From Pseudomonas sp. F(2018) (GTDB lineage Bacteria; Pseudomonadota; Gammaproteobacteria; Pseudomonadales; Pseudomonadaceae): 64,000 nucleotides of DNA. The stretch covers positions 310,001-374,000 of the forward strand of contig NZ_SCOM01000005.1 of assembly GCF_005508865.1 (NCBI RefSeq), given 5' to 3'. The notes beneath the pieces are model-generated. The model was not told the DNA's origin. It made no database searches and saw only the letters and a list, made by a program, of their open reading frames with translations. A program made the position numbers and the translations under genes. Of the stretch, positions 1-8,224 are shown piece after piece. The stretch's first letter is position 1. Each line of letters opens with the position of its first letter.

Positions 1-1
1 G

Positions 2-157
2 CTTTTTCCGCCTGTGGTACCGGGCATGAGCGGCCGTGTCGGTCTGCGCGAGGAGGCGCGCCTGGGACATCTGCTGGCGCGGCGCATTGCACGTTTGTTC
101 GTGCCCCTGCAGCCGTTGCAGCCAACCCGGTGCCAGGAGCCCAGGAAATGTCGCTAG
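2..157 (+). CDS. C-terminal end of an unidentified protein (cut by the window edge)
   Basis: The second frame is open from the window edge to a TAG at 155-157, giving about 51 residues rich in Arg and Leu and ending in QEPRKCR. The following gene begins at 148 inside it, after an AGGAG-type ribosome site, the usual layout of translationally coupled neighbours, which is the main reason to believe this frame. It has no motif I recognise, and most of the protein lies outside the window. A competing frame starting at 36 is longer but reads as a Cys/Arg-rich shadow. Confidence 0.45.
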   Translation, partial: LFPPVVPGMSGRVGLREEARLGHLLARRIARLFVPLQPLQPTRCQEPRKCR

Positions 158-417
158 CCCGCTGGCATGCCTGGGATCTGCTGGTCGGCGTGATGAGTGG
201 CAGCACGCTGGCTTACCTGTTGGCCGTGCTGATCGGCCTGTTGCTGCCCTCCTGGCCATTCAATGGCTTCTTCACTTCCCTGGCGCTGGCCAGCCTGGCC
301 CTGCAGTGGCCGGCCTGGGAAATCGCCGACCCCGATCGTGCCGCCAGCCTGCGGCGTGGCTTGCAGGTTGGCGCGGTGGTGGTGCTGGGCCTGTGGCTGT
401 TCTATTTCCTGGCCTGA
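148..417 (+). CDS. small integral membrane protein, unknown function
   Basis: 89 residues. Two or three hydrophobic segments can be seen (about residues 12-34, 38-54 and 72-89), with a short charged stretch (IADPDRAASLRRG) before the last one, so it is almost certainly an inner-membrane protein. I chose the ATG at 148 because AGGAGCCCAGGAA lies just upstream; an earlier in-frame start at 130 lacks this. It overlaps the end of the preceding frame by 10 bp and is followed 7 bp later by the next gene, so the three probably form one operon. I do not recognise the family. Confidence 0.6.
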   Translation: MSLARWHAWDLLVGVMSGSTLAYLLAVLIGLLLPSWPFNGFFTSLALASLALQWPAWEIADPDRAASLRRGLQVGAVVVLGLWLFYFLA

Positions 418-424
418 GGTGGCG

Positions 425-937
425 ATGAGAGCTTGGGTAAGAACGCTGGGGCGCTGGCTGCATCGTGTCGTATTGCTGAACTGCTGGGCGTTGCTGTGCC
501 TGTACCTGATGTTCAAACTGTTCGAGCGCTCGCACTTCATCGACGCGCTGCCGGCGGCCATCGAGCCGGGCGGCGTGGTGCTGATCAGCGGCGAGAGCGG
601 CTTTCGCGAGGGCTGTGGCGTGGCGGTGTTTCGCCTGTCAGGAGAGACCCGCGATGCGTTGAACAACTCGGGGCTGGCCGCGCTGGGCGAGGCCCGCCAG
701 GCGCGTGGTTACGCCGACGACTACTACCACTTCGAGGCCTGGCAGAGCACACCGGTTCTGGCGGGGGAAATCAGCGAAGGCTGGCCGCCACTGGCCTGCG
801 CCGATGCGGATGAAGACCTGGAGCGCCGCATCCTGCTGGCCATGCAGAGCCCGGGTTCTTTCCATGCACGCAAGCACGAGGCGCTGCTGCTGGTGCTGCC
901 GGCCGAGGGGCTGATCGTGTTCGGCTACTTCGGTTGA
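425..937 (+). CDS. single-pass membrane-anchored protein, unknown function
   Basis: 170 residues. A hydrophobic segment at about 13-33 (VVLLNCWALLCLYLMFKLF) is followed by a soluble region of about 135 residues, predicted to be periplasmic or cytoplasmic depending on topology. The soluble part carries acidic patches (ADADEDLE) and ends in GYFG. The ATG at 425 is taken because translation from any earlier in-frame start runs through low-quality sequence overlapping the previous gene. It lies 7 bp after the previous small membrane gene and is probably co-transcribed with it. Its 3' end overlaps the convergent glutathione S-transferase gene by 13 bp. I do not recognise the family. Confidence 0.6.
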   Translation: MRAWVRTLGRWLHRVVLLNCWALLCLYLMFKLFERSHFIDALPAAIEPGGVVLISGESGFREGCGVAVFRLSGETRDALNNSGLAALGEARQARGYADDYYHFEAWQSTPVLAGEISEGWPPLACADADEDLERRILLAMQSPGSFHARKHEALLLVLPAEGLIVFGYFG

Positions 938-1542
938 GTGGCCTGCATCGACGGCCGCTGGCCGACATCGGCATACCAGGCGGCCAGGCCCGGAAAGCGC
1001 TTCTGCCAGCCCAGCTGCGGCTGGCGAAAATCGAGATAACCCAGGGCGCAGGCCAGGCCGATGGCGGCGATATCGAAGCGGCTGGCGAGCTCGGCCAGAC
1101 ACTCGCTTTCGAAGTACGCCAGGGCCCGTTCGATCTTCTCCTGCTGGGCCGCCTGCCACTGGTCCCAGCGCTTGTCCTCGGGACGCAGGAAGGTCTCGTA
1201 GCGCAGCAGCACGGCGGCATCGAGGATGGCGTCGGCCAGCGAGGCCAGGGTCAGGCGCCGCCAGCGCGCGCCGCCGGTGGGAATCAGCGGCTCGCCGACA
1301 TGCTGGCTGTCGAGGTAGTCGAGGATCACCCGGCTGTCGTGCAGCACCGTGCCGTCGGCCAGGCGCAGGGCGGGAATCTTGCCGGCCGGGTTGTCGTGCA
1401 GCACATCGGTGCTGGGCGTCACCGGCGTCAACTGCACCGAATGCAGGGCCACCCGCTCGGTCTGTCCGGTCTCGTGGAGCAACACCAGCACCTTGTGCAC
1501 GAAGGGCGAGGCGGGGGAGTGGTACAGGGTCATGGTGCTCAT
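925..1542 (-). CDS. glutathione S-transferase family protein
   Basis: 205 residues, the usual length for a bacterial GST. The N-terminal thioredoxin-like half (about 1-80) begins MTLYHSPASPFVHKVLVLLHE, where a Ser/Pro-rich first loop takes the place of the catalytic Tyr/Ser/Cys region; PAGKIPAL supplies the conserved cis-Pro and DSRVILDYLD the glutathione-contacting Ser. The all-helical half (about 90-200) contains RFDIAAIGLACALGYLDFR, matching the GST helix-6 capping region. Family members conjugate glutathione to electrophiles in the cytoplasm, or act in reductive steps; the substrate cannot be read. It is followed on the same strand by the monooxygenase gene, but 34 bp separates them and I see no sign of coupling. 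Confidence 0.85.
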   Translation of the reverse strand: MSTMTLYHSPASPFVHKVLVLLHETGQTERVALHSVQLTPVTPSTDVLHDNPAGKIPALRLADGTVLHDSRVILDYLDSQHVGEPLIPTGGARWRRLTLASLADAILDAAVLLRYETFLRPEDKRWDQWQAAQQEKIERALAYFESECLAELASRFDIAAIGLACALGYLDFRQPQLGWQKRFPGLAAWYADVGQRPSMQATQPK

Positions 1543-1576
1543 GCTGGCTCCTCGTTCGGTTGGCTGACGCAGCCTA

Positions 1577-3049
1577 TCAGCCGTTCGGCTCCAGGGTGAA
1601 GGCCTCGGCCGGCCAGCGTCGGGTCTGCCACCAGTAGGCCAGGGTGCTGGCGGGCCACAGGGTGGTGTTGCGCCCGTGGGCGTCGAGGTACCAGCTGCGG
1701 CAACCGCTGGTCCACACCGAGTTGGCCATGCGCTGCTGCAGCTGCGTGTTGAATGCCAGCTGCGCCTCGACGCTCACCTCGATGCTGCGCAGGTCGTCGC
1801 CGCGCAGGCGCTGGATGGCCTGCAGGATAAAGCCCAGCTGGGCCTCGATCATGAAGATCATCGAGCTGTGGCCGAGTCCGGTGTTGGGGCCGGTGAGCAT
1901 GAAGAGGTTGGGGAAGCCGGCGCAGGCGATGCCCAGGTAGGCCTCGCCGCCATCGCGCCAGGCCTCGCGCAGGCTCAGGCCCTGGCGCCCGCGGATTTCC
2001 ACATTGTGCAGGTATTCGGTGGCGCGGAAGCCGGTGGCGAAGATCAGCGCGTCCACCGCGTGGCGCTGGCCATCGCGGGTATCGATATGGTCGGCGCCGA
2101 TCCGGGCGATGGCGCTGCGTACCAGCTGCACATTGGTGCGTTGCAGGGCCGGGTAGTAGTCGTTGGCGATCAGGATGCGCTTGCAGCCGATGCGGTAGTC
2201 CGGCGCCAGCGCCTTGCGCAGCTCGGGGTCGCGCACCTGGCGGCGCAGGTGGTGCAGGGCCATGCGCTCGGCCGGCTTGAGCAGCCAGTCGCTGCGTCGG
2301 GCGAAGCCGGGCACCCGCGATTCGTTGATCCAGTAGATCAGTGCGCGGTATAGCCACTGCAATGGGCGCAGGCGCAGCAGGCGTTTCTCCGCGGGGCTGA
2401 AGGTGCGGTCGGCCTTGGGCAGTATCCATGGCGGGGTGCGCTGGAACAGCAGCAACTGGCCGGCCTGCTCGGCGAGCGGCGGTACGAACTGGATGGCGCT
2501 GGCACCCGTGCCAATTACCGCCACCCGCTTGCCGCTCAGGTCCTGCGCGTGGTCCCACTGCGCGGAGTGAAAACGTACGCCGCGGAAGTCGGCTAGGCCT
2601 GGCAGCGCGGGAATCGCCGGTTCGCTGAGCGCGCCGACCGCGCTGATCAGCACCCGTGTGCGTAGCAGTTCGCCGCTCGCCAGCTGCACGCTCCAGAGGC
2701 CACTTGCTTCGTCATAGCGGGCCGCCGTCATGCTCGCGTCGCAGCGAATATGCGGCGTCAGGCCGTAGCGGCGCACGCAGTGCTGCAGGTAGTCGAGAAT
2801 TTCCGCTTGCCCGGAATACTTGCGCGACCAGTCGGCACGCGGCTCGAAGGAGAAGGAGTACAGGTGCGATTCCACATCGCAGGCGGCGCCCGGGTAATGG
2901 TTGTCGCGCCAGGTGCCGCCGATCTCGGCGGCCCGTTCGAGGATCAGGAAATCCTCGATGCCGGCCTGGCGCAGGCGAATGCCCATGCCGATGCCGGAGA
3001 AGCCGGCGCCGATCACCAGCACCGCCAATACGGTCGGTTCGCCCTGCAT
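1577..3049 (-). CDS. flavin-dependent Baeyer-Villiger-type monooxygenase
   Basis: 490 residues. A first Rossmann motif GAGFSG (14-19) binds FAD and a second, GTGASA (180-185), binds NADPH. Between them lies FRGVRFHSAQWD (155-166), which fits the type I Baeyer-Villiger fingerprint F-x-G-x-x-x-H-x-x-x-W-[P/D]. IFATGF near residue 360 is the usual second FAD/NADPH-domain signature. Enzymes of this family oxidise ketones to esters or lactones; the substrate cannot be inferred. The ATG at 3047-3049 shares its A with the TGA of the upstream channel-like gene (TGATG), so the two are translationally coupled. The longer open frame beyond 3049 is a shadow of that gene. Confidence 0.88.
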   Translation of the reverse strand: MQGEPTVLAVLVIGAGFSGIGMGIRLRQAGIEDFLILERAAEIGGTWRDNHYPGAACDVESHLYSFSFEPRADWSRKYSGQAEILDYLQHCVRRYGLTPHIRCDASMTAARYDEASGLWSVQLASGELLRTRVLISAVGALSEPAIPALPGLADFRGVRFHSAQWDHAQDLSGKRVAVIGTGASAIQFVPPLAEQAGQLLLFQRTPPWILPKADRTFSPAEKRLLRLRPLQWLYRALIYWINESRVPGFARRSDWLLKPAERMALHHLRRQVRDPELRKALAPDYRIGCKRILIANDYYPALQRTNVQLVRSAIARIGADHIDTRDGQRHAVDALIFATGFRATEYLHNVEIRGRQGLSLREAWRDGGEAYLGIACAGFPNLFMLTGPNTGLGHSSMIFMIEAQLGFILQAIQRLRGDDLRSIEVSVEAQLAFNTQLQQRMANSVWTSGCRSWYLDAHGRNTTLWPASTLAYWWQTRRWPAEAFTLEPNG

Positions 3050-3978
3050 CAGCGAGTCATCTTCTTCACGAACACCACCACGAACAGGGCCATGGTGAAG
3101 CTGCCGGCGAAGGCCTCGAAGGCGGCGATCGGCCGCGCCAGGCCGTGGGGCGTGATATCGCCGTAGCCCAGGGTGGTGAAGGTGACCACGCTGTAATAGA
3201 GGCAGTCCAGCAGGTCGCGCAGGTTGGCTGCCAGGCCGCGCTCCAGGGCCAGGCCCAGGGGCAGGTCGCCGTGGCGCACGCCGACCAGGAAGTACAGCAG
3301 GCCGCAGGCGACGATCAGGCCGAGGGAGAACAGCACCACATTGAGCGGCTTCTCGCCGTAGCCGGAGAACAGGTCGACCAGCCAGGAGAACAGGCGCCGG
3401 CTCGACAGCCGCGGCATCTGCAGGCGGCGCATGACCATCTCGCGGTGGAAGAACTGCCCGGCCTGCTCGAACAGCCCGGCCTTCTCCAGGCGCAGACGCA
3501 GGTTGCGGTAGGTCTCCTCGGCCTCCTCGAAGTCCTGCCGCGCGCCTTCCGCATCGCCTTCCCGCTGGCGCTCGCGGCCGCGGCGCTCCTGGATCAGCTG
3601 GCGATCCCACAGCACGTTGTCCAGTCGCGCGCCCTCCAGGCGCACGCCCAGCAGATTGCAGTCACGCAGATCGGCGCAGTGCAGGTTGGCGCCACGCAGG
3701 TCGGCCTTCATCAGCGAGGCGCCACGCAGGTTGAGGGCGAACAGGTGGGCGTTCTGCAGATCGGCGCGGTACAGGTCGGCCTCGCGCAGGTCGTAGCCCT
3801 CGCGGCTGCCATGATGCACCAGGTCGACTCCGGCGAGACTGGCGTACTTGAGGCGAAAGCCGCGCATGGACTCGCCGCTGCGCGCCCGCACCTCCAGCGC
3901 CGCGCCCAGCCCCTCGGCCTGGCGCCGATCCTGATCGGGGGCCAGCCAGTTGATGTCGCTGGGCGCGTCATCGTTCAT
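3049..3978 (-). CDS. pentapeptide-repeat protein fused to a two-TM potassium-channel-like domain
   Basis: 309 residues. Residues from about 45 to 115 show pentapeptide-repeat periodicity (A-D/N-L-x-x), for example ADLYRADLQNAHLFALNLRG. A charged, probably coiled-coil linker follows (RRGRERQREGDAEGARQDFE). The C-terminal part has a membrane helix at about 211-233, a pore-like segment and a selectivity-filter motif TLGYGD (269-274, compare TVGYGD of K+ channels), then a last helix at about 283-303. This is an Ion_trans_2-type channel with an N-terminal beta-helix. It is coupled by a 1-bp overlap to the downstream monooxygenase. The start at 3976-3978 gives a natural hydrophilic N-terminus, but the ribosome site is weak and the start is uncertain. 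Confidence 0.82.
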   Translation of the reverse strand: MNDDAPSDINWLAPDQDRRQAEGLGAALEVRARSGESMRGFRLKYASLAGVDLVHHGSREGYDLREADLYRADLQNAHLFALNLRGASLMKADLRGANLHCADLRDCNLLGVRLEGARLDNVLWDRQLIQERRGRERQREGDAEGARQDFEEAEETYRNLRLRLEKAGLFEQAGQFFHREMVMRRLQMPRLSSRRLFSWLVDLFSGYGEKPLNVVLFSLGLIVACGLLYFLVGVRHGDLPLGLALERGLAANLRDLLDCLYYSVVTFTTLGYGDITPHGLARPIAAFEAFAGSFTMALFVVVFVKKMTR

Positions 3979-4028
3979 GGGGCAGAACTCGCAGAGGGAT
4001 AGGGCAAGCCTAGCCTGCGCATTCCGCT

Positions 4029-4589
4029 CTAGCCCTTCAGGTTCTTCTCCACCCAGGCCGCGTAGGCGTCGATGAACTTCTGCAGGAAGCCCTTGATGCC
4101 GTCGTTCGGTTTGCCGCTGTCGTCGAAGAAGCTGCCGGCGCCGCCCAAGTAAGCCTCGGGCTGCTGCAGCACGGGCACGTCGAGGAACACCAGGCACTGG
4201 CGCAGGTGGTGGTTGGCGCCGAAGCCGCCGACCGCGCCAGGCGAGGCGCTGAGCACGGCGCCGGGCTTGCCGCCGAATGCGCTCTGGCCATAGGGACGCG
4301 AGCCGACGTCGATGGCGTTCTTCATGGGCGCCGGGATCGAGCGGTTGTATTCCGGGGTGACGAACAGCAGCGCGTCGGCGCTCTTCACCTCATCGCGGAA
4401 GCGGGTGTAGGCCTGCGGTGCAGGGCTGACGTCGATGTCCTCGTTATACAACGGCAACTCGCCGATCTCGACGATCTGTAGCTGCAGCGATGGCGGCGCC
4501 AGCTCCGCCAATGCCAGGGCCAGCTTGCGATTGATCGAGGCCTTGCGCAGGCTGCCGACGATGACCGCGACCTTGTAAACCTTGCTCAT
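4029..4589 (-). CDS. NAD(P)H-dependent FMN reductase / ChrR-like flavoprotein
   Basis: 186 residues, typical of the flavodoxin-like NADPH-FMN reductase family. The FMN phosphate loop is GSLRKASINRKLA (about 12-24), and TPEYNRSIPAPMKNAIDVGSR (about 80-100) is the hallmark flavin/quinone-site motif of ChrR, ArsH and YieF relatives. Members reduce quinones, chromate, azo dyes or FMN with NAD(P)H in the cytoplasm. The start at 4587-4589 is preceded by AGGAGTCACC, a good ribosome site; upstream in-frame extension lacks one. The next gene on this strand starts 50 bp further on, so an operon with the channel and monooxygenase genes is possible but not shown. Confidence 0.88.
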   Translation of the reverse strand: MSKVYKVAVIVGSLRKASINRKLALALAELAPPSLQLQIVEIGELPLYNEDIDVSPAPQAYTRFRDEVKSADALLFVTPEYNRSIPAPMKNAIDVGSRPYGQSAFGGKPGAVLSASPGAVGGFGANHHLRQCLVFLDVPVLQQPEAYLGGAGSFFDDSGKPNDGIKGFLQKFIDAYAAWVEKNLKG

Positions 4590-4897
4590 GGTGACTCCTG
4601 GGGGCGAGTGGGTGAACGGACTGAAGGCTTGAGAGGAAACTATAGTGCGCCGCGCCGAATACGCCGCCGCTCTGGCACGCAGCTTAGCCGGCTGCGACAT
4701 TTCGCCGGCTTGCTCGCAAAGGCATTTGCGCAGAAATTGATCAGCGGCGGCGAAACCGCCGGCACGCCGGTGGGTCATAGCCTGCATGCGTGTCACCAAC
4801 CGGCGGCACGCTTGCCGAACAAGAACAATCCCCCGATGCCCGTCACTGCCCTACTGTGCCTGCGCATACCGCGCCGGCCATTCGTGAGGAATTGGTT
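4590..4897. promoter_or_regulatory. divergent intergenic region (308 bp) before the FMN reductase and a small ORF
   Basis: No gene is visible here. It must hold the promoter of the minus-strand FMN reductase. The palindromic octamer ACTATAGT (about 4640) contains a TATAGT that could serve as a -10 element on either strand, but I find no convincing -35 partner at 16-18 bp. Confidence 0.35.
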
Positions 4898-5083
4898 ATG
4901 GATAGGTTCAGCCTTTTCGACCCGCGTTACCAACTCGAAGCCGAGGATTTCGCCGCTGCAGCCTCCGCGGCACATGCGTCGCGCTCGCTTCACCACGGCA
5001 TCCACCAAGCCCTGCAGGCACTCGACGTCCTCGCCGAGCGCCTGCGCCAGCGGGATCACGCGGGGCGGTCACCGCGCCACTGA
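4898..5083 (+). CDS. small hypothetical protein (61 aa)
   Basis: 61 residues starting MDRFSLFDPRYQLEAEDF, with a helical, His- and Ala-rich middle and a basic tail. The ATG at 4898 is preceded by GAGGAATTGGTT, a reasonable ribosome site, and codon third positions are GC-rich as in its neighbours, so it is probably a real short gene. It ends 15 bp inside the 3' end of the convergent LysR gene. I see no membrane segment or known motif, and function cannot be assigned. Confidence 0.5.
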   Translation: MDRFSLFDPRYQLEAEDFAAAASAAHASRSLHHGIHQALQALDVLAERLRQRDHAGRSPRH

Positions 5084-5983
5084 GCCTTGGTCAGCAAAGC
5101 TTGCCAGCAGGTCTTCACTGAAGGCCTGCTGCGCCTCGCTGGGCTGGCGCCCGCGGTGCTGGGCCAGGCGGAATTCGACGCTGAAGCTCAGCTGCTGCGG
5201 TTGCAGGGCGCGCAGCTGGCCACGGGCGACCCAGGGCGCGGCAATGTGTTGCGGCAGGTAGCCGATGTGCGCTCCGGAGAGGATGAAGGCCAGGCTGCCT
5301 TCCACCTGTTCGCAGCGCGCGCTGCTGCTGCCGGATTGCCAGGGTTCGTCGGCGGCGATGAAACGGTAGGGGTGCAGCACCCGGTCACAGGCGTCCAGAT
5401 CGTCCGGGCTGATGCGCGTGCGGCCGAACAGTGGGTGGCCCTGGCCGCAATACAGGTGTTGCGGCTCGCTGAACAGCGGGCGGTAGTCGAGGGTGGTCTG
5501 GCTGCCGGAGAAATAGCCGATGGCCAGTTGCAGCTGGCCCTGCAGCAGGCGCCGCTCCAGCTCGGCCGGGGTGGCGCTGAGCAATTCGATCTGCACCGCC
5601 TGGTTGCGCCGGCGAAACCGCCCGATGGCCGCGCCGACCCGCTCCAGCACCTCGTCGGCAAGGGCCTCGGAGAGACCGACGTGCAGCTCGCCGAGCAGCT
5701 TGTCGGCCATGCCCTGGGCCTCGCCCTTGAAGGTCTCGATGGCGCCGAACAGCTTGCGGGTGGCGACCAGCACCTGCTCGCCCTTGGGCGTCAGGCGGAA
5801 GCCCGCCTTGCCGCGCTCGCACAGGCGAAAGCCCAGGCGTGTCTCCAGCTTGGCCATCTGCGTGCTGATGGTCGACTGGCCGATGCCCAGCTCGCCCTGG
5901 GCGGCGCTGAAGCCGCCGTTCTCCACCACGCTGACGAACAGGCGCAGCAGCTGCAGGTCGAGGTCACGCAGTTGGCTGAGCAT
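5069..5983 (-). CDS. LysR-family transcriptional regulator
   Basis: 304 residues. The N-terminal winged helix-turn-helix is clear (LRLFVSVVENGGFSAAQGEL, then GQSTISTQMAKLETRLG), followed by the linker helix and a co-inducer-binding domain (about 90-300). I choose the start at 5981-5983, preceded by GGAG six bases upstream, over a start at 5998 that has none. It is divergent from the binding-protein and ureohydrolase genes, so it most likely controls them in response to a guanidino compound or polyamine; that is inference from position, as in gbuR and gpuR arrangements of P. aeruginosa. Confidence 0.88.
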   Translation of the reverse strand: MLSQLRDLDLQLLRLFVSVVENGGFSAAQGELGIGQSTISTQMAKLETRLGFRLCERGKAGFRLTPKGEQVLVATRKLFGAIETFKGEAQGMADKLLGELHVGLSEALADEVLERVGAAIGRFRRRNQAVQIELLSATPAELERRLLQGQLQLAIGYFSGSQTTLDYRPLFSEPQHLYCGQGHPLFGRTRISPDDLDACDRVLHPYRFIAADEPWQSGSSSARCEQVEGSLAFILSGAHIGYLPQHIAAPWVARGQLRALQPQQLSFSVEFRLAQHRGRQPSEAQQAFSEDLLASFADQGSVAR

Positions 5984-6125
5984 CGTGGCTCCATACATTG
6001 ATAGATATCGATGCCAGAGTAGATCACTTCGTATTTATCGGAAGCAAACCGCGGCGCAGGATGGCTCCACTCCAGAGCCCCCAGCAGAGGGGCGCGGGCT
6101 ACCGAATCTGCCGAGGAATCCGCTC
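5984..6125. promoter_or_regulatory. divergent LysR / binding-protein control region
   Basis: This 142-bp gap separates the LysR gene from the gene it probably regulates. Its AT-rich centre at about 5995-6015 contains GATAGATATCGATGCC with overlapping dyads of the T-N11-A kind favoured by LysR proteins. The exact operator and promoters cannot be fixed from one sequence. GAGGAA just upstream of 6126 is the ribosome site for the binding protein. Confidence 0.35.
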
Positions 6126-7199
6126 ATGCGCCTTGTCGCCAGCTTGCTTGTGTTCGCCTTCGCCCTGCCGCTGCAGGCCGAGGAAAAAGTCCTCAACCTC
6201 TACAACTGGGCCGACTACGTACCGGCGCAGGCGCTGCAGCGCTTCCAGGCCGAGACCGGGATCAAGGTCAAGTACGACACCTTCGACAGCGCCGAGGTGC
6301 TGGAGAGCAAGCTGCTCACTGGCGGCAGCGGCTATGACGTGGTGGTGCCGTCGTCCAGCGTGCTGGCCCGCACCATCGGCGCCAAGGCGCTGCAGCCGCT
6401 GGGCGAGCTGGCTGGCAAGGGCAATCTCGATCCCGAGCTGCTGGCCAAGCTGGCCGGCGTCGACCCCGGCAACGCCTACGGCGTGCCATACACCTGGGGC
6501 ACCATCGGCCTGGGCATCAACAAGGAAGCGGTGGAGCAGCGCCTGCCCGGTGTGGCGCTGGACAGCCTCGACCTGCTGTTCAAGCCCGAGTACGCCAGCA
6601 AGCTTAAGGACTGCGGCATCAGCGTGCTCGACTCGCCGCAGGAGGTGATCGCGGTGGTCCTCAACTACCTGGGCAAGGACCCCTACAGCACCGCCGAGGC
6701 TGATCGCGAGGCGGCCAAGGAGCTGCTCGCGCAACTGCAGCCGAACCTGCGCTACGTCGGCCAGAGCCGGCAGATCGACGACCTGGCCAAGGGTGAGACC
6801 TGCCTGGCACTGACCTACACCGGCGACGCCGGCATGGCCACCGCCCGCGCCATCGAAGCCAAGCAGCCGTTCTCGGTGGTCTACCGGATTCCCAAGGAAG
6901 GCACGTTGATCTGGTTCGACACCCTGGCCATCCCGGTGGATGCCCCGCACCCCGAGGCCGCGCGCGCCTTCATCGACTACATGCTAAAGCCCGAGGCCAT
7001 CGCCGAGCTGACCAACTCGCTGTACTTCGCCAACGCCAACCGCGCGGCCACGCCGCTGCTCGACGAGGCGGTGAGCGGTGATCCGGACATTTACCCGGCC
7101 GCGGACATGCGCGCCAAGTTGTTCGCCGAGCAGAGCCTGCCGCTGCGCGAAATGCGCCAGCGCACTCGGCTGTGGACGGCGTTCCGCACCCAGTACTGA
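6126..7199 (+). CDS. periplasmic polyamine-type ABC substrate-binding protein (PotF/SpuD-like)
   Basis: 357 residues. A Sec signal peptide covers about 1-18 (MRLVASLLVFAFALPLQA, cleavage before EEKVLNLYNW). The mature protein matches the PotD/PotF family: LNLYNWADYVP at the start, YDVVVPSSS, YGVPYTWGTIGLGIN and LALTYTGDAG later. Such proteins deliver putrescine, spermidine or related cations to an ABC permease. No permease or ATPase gene is next to it, so it must use a transporter encoded elsewhere or act in sensing. It starts after GAGGAA and is followed 59 bp later by the ureohydrolase, suggesting a shared guanidino or polyamine substrate. Confidence 0.88.
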   Translation: MRLVASLLVFAFALPLQAEEKVLNLYNWADYVPAQALQRFQAETGIKVKYDTFDSAEVLESKLLTGGSGYDVVVPSSSVLARTIGAKALQPLGELAGKGNLDPELLAKLAGVDPGNAYGVPYTWGTIGLGINKEAVEQRLPGVALDSLDLLFKPEYASKLKDCGISVLDSPQEVIAVVLNYLGKDPYSTAEADREAAKELLAQLQPNLRYVGQSRQIDDLAKGETCLALTYTGDAGMATARAIEAKQPFSVVYRIPKEGTLIWFDTLAIPVDAPHPEAARAFIDYMLKPEAIAELTNSLYFANANRAATPLLDEAVSGDPDIYPAADMRAKLFAEQSLPLREMRQRTRLWTAFRTQY

Positions 7200-7258
7200 T
7201 TGCCGTATGGCCACTCCGGCACTGAGTGGCCCGTTCTGCAGATATCGAGCATCCGACC

Positions 7259-8212
7259 ATGGAACAAGCCTTCGACAACGATCAGGCCATCACCCGCGAC
7301 AGCCTCTACGGCACCGCGGCCGAGCCGACCTACGCCGGCATCACCAGCTTCATGCGCCGCCGCTACACCCGCGATCTGCGTGGGGTGGATCTGGTGGTCA
7401 GCGGCGTGCCGTTCGACACCGCCACCACCAACCGCCCAGGTAGCCGCTTCGGCCCACGCGCCATCCGTGCCGCCTCGATCCAGTCGGCCTGGGCCCGGCA
7501 CTTCCCCTGGGAGTTCGATCCGTTCGACCTGCTGGCCTGCATCGACTACGGCGACTGCTACTTCGACCACGGCACGCCGCAGGACACCCCGGCGGCCATC
7601 GAGGCCCACGCCGATAGGATCCTCGACGCCGGCTGCGCCATGCTCACCCTGGGCGGCGATCACTTCATCAGCTACCCGCTGCTCAAGGCCCACGCCAAGA
7701 AGCACGGCACCCTGTCGCTGATCCACTTCGACGCACACAGCGACACCTGGCCGGACGAGGAGGGCGCGCGCATCGACCACGGCACCATGTTCTACCACGC
7801 CGCCAAGGACGGCCTGGTCGACCCGGCGCGTTCGGTGCAGGTCGGCCTGCGCACCACCAACGACGACGTGATGGGCTTCCAGGTGCTGGATGCGCGGCAG
7901 GTCAATCGCAGCACGCCGGAGCAGATCGCCGAGCTGATCCGCGCCCGCGTCGGCGACAACCCGGTGTACCTGACCTTCGATATCGACTGTCTCGACCCGG
8001 CCTTTGCTCCGGGTACCGGGACCCCGGTGTGTGGCGGGCTCTCCAGCCACCAGGCCCTGGAAATCCTGCGTGGCCTGCGCGGGATCAACCTGGTCGGCAT
8101 GGACGTGGTCGAGGTGGCGCCGCCCTACGACAACTCGGAGATCACCGCCCTGGCCGGTGCCACCCTGGCGATGGAGATGGTCTGCCTGTACGCTGCGCGG
8201 CATAAGTTCTGA
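7259..8212 (+). CDS. ureohydrolase (agmatinase / guanidinobutyrase family)
   Basis: 317 residues of the arginase/agmatinase fold. All manganese-ligand motifs are present: GGDHF, FDAHSDTW and FDIDCLDPAFAPGTGTP. Enzymes of this family hydrolyse a guanidino group to an amine and urea in the cytoplasm. The neighbourhood (LysR regulators, polyamine-type binding protein) and the overall sequence resemble Pseudomonas guanidinobutyrase GbuA more than arginase, but agmatinase or guanidinopropionase remain possible, as the substrate cannot be settled by motif. The ATG at 7259 follows no strong ribosome site; an in-frame GTG at 7226 is an alternative that would add 11 residues. Confidence 0.88.
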   Translation: MEQAFDNDQAITRDSLYGTAAEPTYAGITSFMRRRYTRDLRGVDLVVSGVPFDTATTNRPGSRFGPRAIRAASIQSAWARHFPWEFDPFDLLACIDYGDCYFDHGTPQDTPAAIEAHADRILDAGCAMLTLGGDHFISYPLLKAHAKKHGTLSLIHFDAHSDTWPDEEGARIDHGTMFYHAAKDGLVDPARSVQVGLRTTNDDVMGFQVLDARQVNRSTPEQIAELIRARVGDNPVYLTFDIDCLDPAFAPGTGTPVCGGLSSHQALEILRGLRGINLVGMDVVEVAPPYDNSEITALAGATLAMEMVCLYAARHKF

Positions 8213-8224
8213 CGCGAGCCGGCG

